The position numbers and the translations under genes were made by a program. A DNA stretch of 64,000 nt from Collybiopsis luxurians FD-317 M1 (lineage: Eukaryota; Basidiomycota; Agaricomycetes; Agaricales; Omphalotaceae), in assembly GCA_000827265.1 (NCBI GenBank), contig KN834761.1, forward strand, positions 322,556 to 386,555, given 5' to 3'. Below, piece after piece: positions 23,444-35,417 of this stretch. The notes below the pieces were generated by a model. It did no database searches, was not told where the DNA came from, and worked only from the letters and a program-made list of their open reading frames with translations. Position 1 is the stretch's first letter. Every line of letters begins with the position of its first letter.

Positions 23444-26400
23444 CTATGCAATCTGGTCGCCCCCAATGATCTCCGCAGCCTAGTCATATGGAGTCAATTC
23501 TCAACAATCCAAAAACAATGATTTAGCCCAACTTAACAGACCTTTTCGCCAATACCATAGGCCACAGACTGAGTATGGCAAGCCATTTCCTATGAAATAT
23601 CAGGGTCGTTGAGTTCTGCAGCTTGGAAATATCTTACCAATGGAAGGATGGAACAGTCTGCCTGCAAGACGAAGATGATTCCGAGAAAGAAAGACCTTAG
23701 CAACAGTATATTACACTTACCACTCGCAAATTACACGTTCCATACACCCTCAGTCTGCTATCAACCACTCCTCCGTCCTCACGCGGAATCATAGCCAATG
23801 TTCCGACCGGATGATATACATGACGACATTCCTTCCTCACCCACTCCTTTAGCTTCTCGTCTGTTTCCAAGCTCTCGGCAGGAGGTACCATCAGCTCCTT
23901 GACCAGCTGGCTCAACGGGGAAGTCTTATGAAGATTCAATGTGAATTTCAGTGCTTTCAAGAGTAAATCCAAGTCGCCTTCGTTAGAGAAATAATTGGGA
24001 TCTATTTCTGGAGGAGCAAGTGGATCAATAGAGGAAATATGAACAGTTCCTCGACTTAGGGGATGCATGAGAACTGCCGTAAACGTGGTGTATTTCTTGC
24101 CAGGAATAGGTGCCAAGCTGGCTTGATGTCCACCATGGTTAATGATTCTGCACGAGCGGGGGATGCATCTCAATACCGAGTTTCGCGGCGGAGGCACAAC
24201 AATACATACTCTGCCTGCGCTTGCCTATCATCAGCGATCCATTTCCTAAGAACCTCAGATCGTCGCTTGTGTCCATTATTGAGAGCCAGAGAGGAAGTAC
24301 GTTCTTGTTCTTGTTCGACTGTTGCATGTTTTAAATACTTTGAAGTTTCCTCCGAGTCCATAAGGTGAGAGAGTGGAATAAAAGCGAACGCAACCCGGGA
24401 GACCGATGCGAGATGACCTTTCCTCTCGGAGCTGTTACGAAATTCAACACCTCTTAAATCACTCGGAAAAACTACGCCAAAGGCTAATTTCACTCAACTA
24501 AAGTTGCCGATGCCGTTCCATCCCCTCTGGTTCGTTCAATTCATCAACAGTCTCACAGTCCTCGCTCAGTTCCGCAAGTGTACGGATGCAGATATGGTCC
24601 TCTGAGATTAAAATTCCAGTATGCATCAGTACGTTAGTTGCATGATACCAGACTATTCTGACACCACTTACGAAGATTCTCGCCGACTCCAGGGAGAGGG
24701 ACGATACATTCGATACCATGCTTTGCAAGAACATCTGGACTACCAATCCCAGAAAGCTCTAATATTTGAGGACTCTGAAAGGACCCTGATACGTGCACAA
24801 TAGTTGAGTCCCTCAAGGGCAGTCGTATAGTACTTTCTCTAAGAAGAGGCGCTCTCACCAGCTGAAAGGACAATGTCGCGGGATACATCCTTGATGCTCA
24901 GAATCTGACGGTCTCCGAAAGCAGCTTCATCATCATGCACAATAAACTCGACCCCGGTAGCTTTTTGAAGCCCCTTCTCACTTGGTTCGAACAGGATCTA
25001 GACGTTCGTATCAAGCAACTTTTACACGAACTTTTAAATATCAAAGCTCATGTAGAACCTTACTTACCTTTACAACCTGAGCTTTCGTCAGGACCAGCAA
25101 ATTCTTCCGTTCAGCATTTGGCTGAAAGTACGCCGTATATGCGGAAGACCGAGTCATGGTGCCAGGATCGACAGTGCTCAAATTTGTCGTTACGCCGACG
25201 ATATTCCCATTGTTCTATGCATTGACAGTGAGTAATATGCCTCTCGTGTGGTTACTAGCATGAGAAAAGAACTAAACGTACACCATCCGGGTTCCAGTGT
25301 ACCCCGATGTTTTTAAAGCTATCGAATATCTTGGCTTGTACATCGCTTTGAAACGTAGGGAAGGTTTTGAAAACCGGACCTATTGATCGACGTTTAGTTT
25401 ATGGGGACTGTTTATATAAGGTTTTTTAGTAAATATCGATACACACCCTCCTGGCCATTCCACTCATACGCTTGACACGCATAAGCCGTACGTTCCTCGG
25501 GATTTCGAAAAGGCGGATCAGTCGGGGAGAGAATGGTATTTTCGCTCTATTTGGAAGCCCCTACGTAGGTCGACGCGTACACGCGAGACGCACCCACATA
25601 AGCACGGACCTTTTTCATACACTTGAGCATCGATTCCCAATTCCATCCTGGATTTCCGAACCGTTCTATCGCATCGTATTCATCTTTATTTGCTCGAGTG
25701 AGAGCTAGAAAATTTATCTACAGTATAGTAGAGTCTTGTATATCAGTCACACCAATGAACCAAAATTATCGTAGAATAAGCTGCGGGAGATTGACGGAAG
25801 GGGGTTCTTACCAAAGTAGATCCACCGAGACCTTTCCCCCGAGGCTGGAGCATAGGCTGGCCATCCGCTGCATGACGTTGCGGGGTAGACCAAAAAGACC
25901 AATCATAACTTGGATCCCTTATTGTGCTACCCACCAGACCTGGCCCGTGCGAATCGAAGGCGAATCGAAGCAGGAAAGAGTCAGTTGTGTGTCAATAAGG
26001 CCACCCAGCCAGATGAATATCCGAGCAATGATTTCAACGCACCTGGGATATTAATCTCTGGCACATCCACCTCATGCGTCCCCGCCTCGATGATACCTAC
26101 AGTGATATCAGGATTCTCGGATAGCCTTTATGCAGCATATCGAGTCGACATATGAGTTTTGTCCATACTTAGGCGTACGTTCATCGAATCTCACCTTACA
26201 CCGAGCGCGAGGCCTGTATTTCCACCACCTACGATGAGGTAGTCAAATTTGGTGGAGGTGAATTCGGAGGTGGTGACGATGGGCATGGTAGTTTGGTAAA
26301 AAGAGGACAGTATCCTTATCACTCAATCGATCATGTGTACATGTACACTCAGGAAGCTGGAAGGAAAGAAGGAAGTTTTATTACACGGTATTATCCATGC

Positions 26401-26895
26401 ATGCACACCGAAAATGGAATATATTCGGCTCAATTGAATGGACCTCCGTGTAAGGGCACTGCCAAACCCTCTAAATCCTGCAATCAAAGGGGAGGCAAGG
26501 AGGATCAGAAGCCAGACAATGGCGTTGGTTCGACAAGCGTACACAATTGTAGATACAAAGTATATATAATATGTAGAATATGAAATATGCAACACACATC
26601 GAGGCGGCGGAGCATAGACCCGTACCTTTACGCTTCAAAGACAATAATTGGGATGATATATACGCAGATACCCATAGTTTGTCTTTCAGTTAAGTCGAAA
26701 GGTCATATAACTTGATTATATGCACCTTTCAGCTGAACTGAATGATGAATATTAGATCGTCAAATAAACTAGACTGGATTTTTGTTTTCGCATTTCTATT
26801 CAGCCGGACCGAACTTTTTCCACTTTCGGTGTGCCACAATTCAATGAACGCCGCATGAAAATACTTAACTCATTCAATACCACAAAATTAGCGGT
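23361..26895. repeat. tandem duplication unit A (GMC gene plus 3' flank)
   Basis: The 3' flank, all exons and introns and the first part of the promoter match the unit beginning near 26,896. Similarity is high throughout by eye, with small indels in introns. Confidence 0.8.
23444..26286 (-). CDS. GMC-family FAD oxidoreductase, tandem copy A (625 aa)
   Basis: Fifteen exons splice in phase to 625 residues: 26195-26286, 26043-26125, 25812-25939, 25610-25717, 25447-25546, 25282-25379, 25068-25214, 24859-24997, 24672-24785, 24499-24601, 24201-24431, 23721-24147, 23638-23661, 23542-23589, 23444-23479. Landmarks are the ADP-binding FDYLIVGGGNTGLALG, the glutamate strand VGIIEAG, PRGKGLGG (PROSITE GMC signature 1 region), SAGSFQSPQILELSGIG (signature 2), ENLQDH, the catalytic His in HPVGTLAM, and a second His in CHTQSVAYGIGEKAAEII. 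It should oxidise alcohols using FAD; the substrate (aryl alcohol, choline, glucose, methanol) cannot be assigned. There is no signal peptide, so it is probably intracellular. A non-consensus GTCCGT donor follows exon 4. Confidence 0.88.
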
Positions 26896-26982
26896 TCACT
26901 AAAAGCTTGCAGTGGGCCGGAGGACCGACGTCCCAAAAGCCGCACTAAATTCAACACCAGTCAATAAAAACACTTCCTGTGA
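26287..26982. other. spacer between tandem GMC copies
   Basis: 0.7 kb. The left part is the promoter of copy A and resembles the sequence upstream of copy B at 29,816-29,930. The right end (about 26,896-26,982) repeats the 3' flank of copy A. Confidence 0.6.
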
Positions 26983-29815
26983 CTATGCAATCTGGTTGCC
27001 TCCAATGATCTCTGCGGCCTAATCATATCGAGTCAGTTCTTAATCATTCAAAAGCGATCATTTAGCCCAACTTAACAGACCTTTTCGCCAATAGCATACG
27101 CCACAGATTGAGTGTGGCAAGCCATTTCCTATTGAAATATCGAGGTCGTTGAGTTCTGCAGCTTGGGAATATCTTACCAATGGAAGGATGGAACAATCTG
27201 CCTGAAAGACAGAAATTAATCCAAGGAAGAAGATTTTAGCAACAGTAAATTTCACTTACTACCCGCAAATTACATGTTCCATACACCCTCAGTCTGCTAT
27301 CAACCACTCCTCCGTCCTCATGCGGAATCATAGCCAATGTCCCAACTGGATGATATACATGGCTGCATCCCTTCCTCACCCACTCCTTCAACTTCTGGTC
27401 TGTCTCCCTACTCTCAGCAGAAGGTACCATCAGATTTTTGACCAGTTGGCGCAACGGGGAAGTCTGATAAAGATTCAATGTGAATTTCAGTGCTTTCAAG
27501 AGTAAATCCAAGTCGCCTTCGTTAGAGAAATAGTTGGGATCTATCTCTGGAGGGGCAAGTGGATCATTAGAGGAAATGTGAACGGTTCCTCGACTTAGGG
27601 GATGCATGAGAACTGCCGTAAATGTGGTGTACTTCTTGCCAGGAATAGGTGCCAAGCCGCTAACGCCTTGATGTCCACCATAGTTAATTATTCTGCACGA
27701 GCAGCTCAACACCGAGTTTCGCGGCGGAGGCACAACAGTACGTACTCTGCCTGCGCTTGCCTATCATCAGCAACCCATTTCCTAAGAACCTCAGATCGTC
27801 GCTCGTGTCCATTATTGAGAGCGATAGAGGAAACACGTTCTAGTTCTTGTTCAACTGTTGCATGTTTTAACCACTTGGAAGTTTCCTCCGAGTCCATGAG
27901 GTGAGAGGGTGGAATAAAAGCGAACGCAACACAGCAGATCGCCGCGAGATGGCCTTTCCTCTCGGAGCTGTTACAAAATTCAACGCCGCTCCAATGAATT
28001 ACTCGGAAAAACTGCGCAAAAGGCTTATTCACTCAACTAAAGTTCCCGATGCCGTTCCATCCCCCCTGGTTCCTTCAATTCATCGACGGTCTCACAGTCC
28101 TCGTTCAATTCCGCAAGGGTTCGTATGCAGACATGGTCCTCTGAGATTAAAATTTCAATATACATCAGTACGTTACTCTCGCAACTAGACTTTTCTTGCC
28201 CCACTTACGAAGGTTCTCTCCGACTCCAGGGAGTGGCACGATACATTCTATGCCATGCTTTGCAAGGACATCTGGATTACCGATCCCAGAGAGTTCCAGT
28301 ATTTGAGGACTCTGAAAGGAACCTGATACGTGCACAATAGTTGAGTCTCTGAAAGGCGGTTGCACAGTACTCTGAAGGAAAAAGTACTCTCACCAGCGGA
28401 AAGGATGATGTCGCGGGATACATCCTTGATGCTCAGAATCTGACGGTCTCCGAAACCAGCCTCATCTTCATGTAAAACAAACTCGACCCCGGTAGCCTTT
28501 TGAAGCCCGTTTTCACTTGGTTCGAACAGGATCTAGAAATCCATATCAAGCAGCTTATACATTAACCTATTAAGTACCAAAGCTCACGTAGAACCTAACT
28601 TACCTTTACAACCTGAGCTTTCGTCAGGATCAGCAAATTCTTCCGTTCAGCATTTGGCTGAAAGTACGCCGTATACGCGGAAGACCGAGTCATGGTGTGA
28701 GGATCGACAGAGTTCAAAGTTGTTGTTGCTCCGATGATATTCCCATTGTTCTATGCGTTGACAGTGAGTAACATGCTTCTCGTGTAGCTACTAACATGAA
28801 AAAAGAAAGAAAGAATCCTGAACGTACACCATCATCAGGGTTCCAATGGACCCCGAGGTTTTCAAAGGTATCGAATATCTTGGCTTGTACATCGCTGTGA
28901 AAAGTAGGGAAGGTTTTGAATACCGGGCCTATATATCGACTTTCAGTCCATGGGACTGCCAGTTTATATTGTACATGTCGATACACACCCTCCTGGCCAT
29001 TCCACTCATACACTTGACTCGCATATGCCGCGCGTTCTCCGGGACTTCGAAAAGGTGGATCGGTCGGGGAGAGAATAGTATTTTCGCTCTATTTGGGAGC
29101 CCTACATGGGTCAACGCAGACACACGAGACGCACCCAAATCCGCACGGACCTTTTTCATACAGTTAACCATCGATTCCCAATTCCATCCTGGATTCCCAA
29201 ATCTTTCTATCGCATCGTATTCGTCTTTATTCGCCCGGGTGAGACCTAAAAAGTTTATCTACAGTATGGAGTCTGTATATCAGTCAAACCAATGAACCAA
29301 AGTCATCGTACATCAAGCTGGGGGGGGGAATTGACGGAAGAGAGAACCTACCAAAGTAGATCCACCGAGACCTTTCCCCCGAGGCTGGAGCATAGGTTGG
29401 CCACTCGCGGCATGACGCTGCGGGGTAGACCAAAAAGTCCAATCGTATTTTGGATCCCTTATCGTGCTACCCATGAGACCTTGCCCGGGCGAAATGAAAG
29501 CAGTAACCAAGAGTTTTTGTTTGTCAATGAAATCACCCAGCCAGATGAATATCCAGGCAATGACTTCAACGCACCTGGGATATTAATCTCTGGTACATCC
29601 ACTTCATGCGTCCCTGCCTCGATGATACCTACATTGATTTCAGGATTCTCGGATAGCCTTTGATGCGGCACATTCAGTCGACATGTGAATTTCGTCCATA
29701 CCTAGTCGCACATCGAAACTCACCTTACACCGAGCGTCAGGCCTGTATTTCCGCCACCTACGATGAGGTAGTCAAGCTTGGTGGATGTGAATTCGGAGGC
29801 GGTGACGATGGGCAT
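26983..29815 (-). CDS. GMC-family FAD oxidoreductase, tandem copy B (about 628 aa)
   Basis: This has the same 15-exon architecture as copy A with every splice site conserved, including GTCCGT after exon 4. It starts MPIVTASEFTSTKLDYLIVG and ends IIGGNQIA. The flavin motif (VGGGNTGLTLG), PRGKGLGG, SAGSFQSPQ, HPVGTLAM and CHTQSVAYAIGEK motifs are all intact, and I see no stop or frameshift. It differs from copy A by scattered substitutions and a few residues of length (one extra Asp in NPDDG, GVSGLAP for ASLAP). Both copies look functional. The exact residue total was not recounted exon by exon. The duplication includes the promoter-proximal region, so regulation may be shared. Confidence 0.86.
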
Positions 29816-30434
29816 GGTAGTTTGGAGAAAAGAGGACTCCGAAATCCTTATCACTCAATTGATCATGGGTACATGTACGCTTTGGAAGCTGGAATCTAAT
29901 GAAGGCCGCATGAGAATATTCCACTCATTCAATAGGAGTAGCTGTATTAATAGGTTCGTCGTTCGTGTCCCCCGGGCGCATCATATGCGCGTGATTACGC
30001 AGCGCATTGGCAATCTCCTTCATGTTCGTTTCACTCGTATACAAATCCAAATGAGCAGGGATTGTTCAACATAACACTAACGATACAGTCAAGTACCCTA
30101 GCTAGCATACTTCTACTTGTAGAAGACACGTAGAACAGCATGCATTCGTCGTCGCCGTCATCGTCAGACATCTAAGAAAAAGGATGAAAATACAGTATGT
30201 ACTTGTATATGTCTACTTTAGAGCAAGCAAGCAAGGTGATCGAATAAGTAGTAGCAAACATGGATCAGTAAGATAATTAGAAAAGAAACGTTGTCAATAG
30301 TAGTCCCATAACGGCGACACCTTCCGAATAGATGGAGATAGGATAGCGAGGGTGAAGCGGTGTAATCCACAGCGGAATCACAGGACGGGGTCGGTCTAGT
30401 AGAAGGGAAACCCATGAAGGGAGTACGAAATCCT
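29816..30434. other. intergenic
   Basis: 0.6 kb. It contains the promoter of GMC copy B and the 3' flank of the carrier gene. No additional gene was supported. Confidence 0.5.
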
Positions 30435-31752
30435 CTACACGTATCGGCCAAACAGAGGAATCAATGACTGTGCTAGCGTATAGCTGAACACGAGCTTGGG
30501 TCCGACGACGATGATCTAGAGAAAAATGATCAGCTTCAGCTAACCTTGTTACTGGTTAACACGACGCTTACCTTTGGCGTCAACCCCTTGAAGAACCCAG
30601 TTATACCTTCATTCTTGATTAGATCCTTGATTACAACGAGACCGTTAACCTTGTTTTCGAAATTCGCGTTTTGTATTCGCGTTTTGACGACATCGAGAGG
30701 GGCGGCGACAGTAATGGAAGCTACGGCGCCGGCAATAGAGGCGATAAAGTTTTGCGTCCAGGTCGCTTTGGAATAGTCCGTGACGCCTAGGGCGTAGTCT
30801 TTTGTTACTGCGGAAGCACCAAAGAGCTATACAAGACAAAGGGTGTGCAAAGGATGTAAGGTGTGGTAAGTTCAAGCTGTAGAGCATGCGTAATGGTAGA
30901 CAGCTACGCACCGCAAAACTACCGGGAGCGTTCCGTGCCATTGTCCATCCCCAACCACGATACAGAGCGGTATTTTCTTCGGCGATGATGCGGAAGATAC
31001 CTCTACCTCGGAAGGCTTCAGGGTTGACTTGACGTTTGATTTTGAGGACATCGAGAGGGAGCAGGACCTAAAAAGCATGTCTGTCAGCCATTACTTTCTT
31101 CCACTCGCCATAAACGCGCAAAATACACGCACAACTTCACCGATACCAGTCAAGCTATAATCGAGCAAGAGAGGGAATTACGCCAAATCAGTTTTTTTTT
31201 AGGATCTCGACACTGAAACGTGTAAGATGCTGTATACACACCTTCCGGCGGTAGCTTGCATCATAAGCTTGCCTTTTCGTTCCCCAAAAGCATTAGTAAA
31301 CTGCTGCTTGAAGTGAAGGTTGATCAAGTCGTTAAAGTACGGCTGTCCCCCAAATTTGTATATACGTTGAGCGACTTTATATCCTGCAGCGTATCCAAGA
31401 CCGGGGAAGAGGGAGAAGAACTTTCGACCGATGGAAGCGGTGGCGTAGTCTCGAAAGATGATGGGGCTCAAAGTTGATAGAGAGACCTGTTGAGTTTGGG
31501 TGAGTGAGGACGAGAAGATGCAAAGGCAAATGATTAGAAGTACCTTTGCCTTGTTACTCATTAATCGCTTGGCAACGGTGTCGACAGGGTGAAAGACCAA
31601 TAGCTCAGCAACGCCTGTCGCGAAAATTCGAGTCAAACAACCGAGAAAAGCTGGGAGAATTTGTTCCCTGAAAACTGGGACGTACCAGAGGTTCCGGAGC
31701 CCAAAACACGGGCAGTACCAGACTCTTTGCTTTTTCCAGTTGGCGGGGACAT
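30435..31752 (-). CDS. GGC1: mitochondrial GTP/GDP carrier (310 aa)
   Basis: Seven exons (31686-31752, 31544-31650, 31242-31486, 31133-31154, 30912-31067, 30572-30826, 30435-30515) give 310 residues with the three mitochondrial-carrier repeats. Signature helices carry the P-x-D/E-x-x-K/R motif: FHPVDTVAKR, LLPLDVLKIKRQ and AAPLDVVKTRIQ. The stretches LFPGLGYAAGYKV, YKFGGQPY, RGWGWTMARNAPGSFALFG and the final LVFSYTLAQSLIPLFGR closely resemble yeast Ggc1 (Yhm1/Shm1). Ggc1 exchanges cytosolic GTP for matrix GDP across the inner membrane and is linked to mitochondrial iron homeostasis. Length and motifs are standard. The assignment rests on family memory rather than a search, but the Gly-rich helix-3 pattern is specific. 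Confidence 0.9.
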
Positions 31753-32219
31753 GGTGGTAAGAGGAAGAGTTGTGGTAGAGCTGTGGAGGGAACGTCCAGA
31801 ATGCTATTGGCAAACAGCTAAATTTTCCGAGAACGCGTGCCGGCGACACGGTCTGCCACGGCGCGGTAGGACCGGGGTCACGTTATCACGATAAGATAAG
31901 ATTAAAGTGATAAGATTAGATAATGCTCAATGCGAGTACTATCAAAGTACTACTACTGATACTATGGGTTGCGAAAATCAAGAAAACATTTTTACGGAAA
32001 GAAGCAATATAGACCCAAACGCGTCTATTTTTTCGCTCGAATCCTCAGAAATACGTGCCGGTGTCAATGGTGTGTACACGCAACACGTCGGCACAGACCG
32101 AGCAAGCCCGTAGAAGTTACCCAAGCACGTTCAGTTCATTCTTTTTGCATGCACACACACGAATATCTACCGGCAAACGGCAAACTCCAGACCTGATATA
32201 AAGTCTCGACATACGTAGA
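31753..32219. other. divergent promoter region GGC1 / SDR
   Basis: 0.47 kb separates two divergent starts. A TATAAA at 32197-32202 lies only about 18 bp before the SDR ATG, which might mean that the next in-frame ATG (32244) is the real start. Confidence 0.45.
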
Positions 32220-33265
32220 ATGGGCAAAAAAAACCAACCGAGAATGCAGCGTATCACCGCAGTCCGAGCATCCAATGCCTCCATCTCATTCCCCTACGTC
32301 CCCACCGCAGTTATCATTGGAGGCACCTCTGGCATCGGTCAAGGAATCGCTGAAGCTTTTGCTCGACATACCAAAGGCAACGCTCACATCATTCTCGTAG
32401 GGCGTAATCGAGCCGCCGCCGAATCTATCATCTCTACATTCCCCAGACCCTCCATCTCTCCCTCCGCTTCAGATCCCGGAGTCGTTAAGCCAAAGCACGA
32501 GTTCCTCAGCTGTGACGCAACCCTCATGCAAAACGTCTCCTCCGCTTCCTCTCAACTCCTCCAACTCGCACCAAAGATCAACTTTCTCATTTTATGCCCC
32601 GGGTTCTCGACCCTAGGCTGGGAAGAAACAAAAGAGGAGGGGTTAGACAAACGCATGGCATTGCACTATTACGCGAGGTGGAAGTTTATTCAAGACTTGA
32701 TGCCTGCGTTAATCAATGCCCAGCAGAGCGGGGAAGATGCAAAGGTAATGTCGTTGTTGACAACAAATCGGAGTGGGCCAAAAGTCAACTTGGATGATCT
32801 CGGGTTGAAGAAGAGTAAGCCTTTTTCAACATCGATTATGACTACTATATATAGCGATTTGATGTTCGATGTAAGCTTCTTTTTCGATTCATGAGTCAAA
32901 CCGCGTGTGCTGAGGGCTCCCGTTAGGAACTCACCCTCCGACATCCAACTCTAACCTTTGTGCATGCCTACCCAGGCTGGGTACGCACCAACATTGGCTC
33001 AGCATCTCCTTCCGCCTTCATTCGAGGTGCATCCAAACCCGTACAAGGGCTACTTAAACCCTGGATGACGCCAAAAGAGGACGTGGGGGAATTTCTCCTA
33101 CACGGACTCATTCGCACTGCATCCAAACCGGGAAGCTGGAGGTTAAATGAGTTCGGAGAAGTAATGGTAGGGAAGCATGAATATGCTGAAGATTTGATCA
33201 CAAGGAAGAAACTTTGGGAGCATACGGAGGAGGTTATGCAGATGACATGCGGACAGAGGGGTTGA
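32220..33265 (+). CDS. atypical short-chain dehydrogenase/reductase (329 aa)
   Basis: Exons 32220-32870 and 32927-33265 join across a GTAAGC...TAG intron. The Rossmann motif GGTSGIGQG is at residues 34-42, followed by LVGRN. The usual NAG-type motif is replaced by LILCPGF. The position of the YxxxK active site reads Tyr211-Ser-Asp-Leu-Met215, so the lysine is missing; the sequence continues into ELTLRHPTLTFVHAYPGWVRT. Fungal SDRs of this atypical group carry a Y-N/S-D-L-M string, so the change is probably a subfamily feature rather than decay. Cofactor binding is likely NAD(P)H, but the reaction is unknown. No signal peptide is present. Confidence 0.88.
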
Positions 33266-35417
33266 TTAATACTTATATATCATATCGAACTTGAAAAATT
33301 CAGCTATAGCTGAACACTGTGGCTGAACATGAATCATTGAATAAGTCAGATACTATATATTTTGCACCAACTGCCCTGTCCGTGGCTTGACCCAGGTCTC
33401 CCGAAATCCCTGGCCTATCAAAGCACGCCCGGCAACCAAATTTATATATTCGTAGAGCAACTGTATGTTTGTATCCCCCTGCATATCTCGGGTGGCAGGC
33501 AAACCAGAAAAGTTATAATTATCCACTTGGCAGGATGATGGGGCTCAAACTTGATAATAGAGGCCCAGGGACTCATCGAAATTGCATTAAATGAGGCTTG
33601 GTAAATTTCACATGAGGATACGGCAGTCCCGAGGACAGCGTATGGAAGGACTTGCTCAAAATAAAACTGCGTCCAGATCGGGATCATAAGCCCGTCTATA
33701 TGGTGCTCATGAAAAGAACGGCAATGTCAATCATCATTTTGCATCAGTAATTGCATCAGGTTAATCCGGAAATTCGACTGTTGATCTACTTGTATCTGAT
33801 TCTTATGAGATGCAAAATATAGCAAGGGCTTGTGACAAAGAAGATGTTGTAAAATATTCTATATTTATCAAAAAAAGGGACTTAGATGGCCAGAAAAATT
33901 GAAAAAAAAAATCGCAACAGCTAGCAACCAACATAATTAGAGTGCTTCTGTTCGCGAGATTCAAAGCTGGATGGTTCATCGGCCCTGGTTTGTTTTCAGT
34001 TGCTGTCGAGTTATTTAATGAACATTCGTACCGATACTCTAGTTACACTTGTGAGTCAACATCTAGTACAGGTTAGAATTGAGGTGTATATGGCAGTGAG
34101 AGTTCCTCTTATTGGTTCGCAGTCAAGGAGCGGACAAAACTCACTTCTGTGATAGTCTATAGATCGCCTTAGGTTACCCACCAAAGTAAAATTATGGTTG
34201 ACAATCCTATGCTGAGCCGAAATACAGTGTGCGGGGGCACCTCGTGGTGTCCGTTTCCTGCTTGATTCTGCAAAAATCGAAATCCAATTCATTGGAAATT
34301 TTCTGTTGAAGACTCCGAGAGTGGACTGTCGCGACATGCAGGGGCACTCTAGAAATATATTAAACCCAGTATGTCCCAACAAACTGCGGTTCGAATCTGG
34401 AATGTGGCACTCCCTGCTCCGTCGCGAGGAAGCAAAAGTCACTGGTTGAGATCACGTGCAGAAAATCGGAAAAAAAAAAAAAAAACTTACATTTGATAAG
34501 ATTCTGTGAGGTTCAGTATCGCATTTAACGAAATATAAATATAGTATCCATCCGGTCAGCAGCGAAACGGCGGTTGGAACCAAATTTCCCGAAGCAGGTC
34601 ATCGGCGATTCAAATTTCGACTTCAGGGTCGATATTACCCTCTGTATGCCCTTACTGTTTTCAGTAACTTGACAAGTAGCAAGTACTCGGCTAAAAAACT
34701 CTTACTTCTTTATGATGAGCTAAATCACAATAAAGAGAAGAGAATCGGCTTCAATCAAGAGTCGAGGCGTTACAGGATTTTCACCGGATCTTTGATCGCG
34801 TTTTTAGGCTCTGCATGGAAATGCAGATTTATTGTTTGGTTTCAAACGACCCATCTATCATGTGCAGGAATGGGAAGCATGTTGAGAAACTGATATGCGA
34901 TCACTGGTTATTGACTTGACCCTGAACAAGTCTTGAATCATCATGGGAATGATTTTGTTCTCAACGGCCTGAGTGAATTGGATTTTTTTCGGGGGTTTCT
35001 CCCAAAAACAATTTTCTTTTTTTTCATTTAGCAAAACCCAGATTCGGACCTTCTGAGGTGCTGAAAAATAGATGAGGTGCACTAGATTGGAAATAAACCA
35101 TTCATATTTGAGCAGACATGTAGATACTATCGCATCATTTCGGCATCGTCATCGCCAATGATTTTTTTTTTCCTGTCCTCAATGTTGGCATCAGAACCGG
35201 TACCTTTTGCGCTTCCGGACTCGTACCTGCTACGCGTGTAAAGTGATGGCCCAATTTCACACATCGTTTGGTGCATCACATCTATCATAGCACTGATGAA
35301 AGATTAATTAGCTATCTGGTTCCCAAATAAGTCGTCCGGAAGCGATCCGGCTCGAGAGCCTTGTGGAAGCATTGCATAAATAAGGCCTACCATCCTCTCA
35401 TTTTGTGAATTCCACTT
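33266..35417. other. long intergenic region, no supported gene
   Basis: 2.15 kb. It holds short A runs (about 33,900 and 34,470-34,486) and no coherent coding. The right end includes the promoter of the decayed membrane gene; GGCCTACC near 35,384 is shared with the intact copy's promoter at 42,193. Confidence 0.5.

Noticed and set aside
34370..34420. tRNA B-box-like string GGTTCGAATC
   Set aside because: The flanking bases do not pair into a T-stem and no A-box or acceptor stem could be found at the right spacing.
34056..34442. 128-codon minus-strand open frame
   Set aside because: No recognisable family, no start context or splice partners, and it lies in an otherwise empty region.
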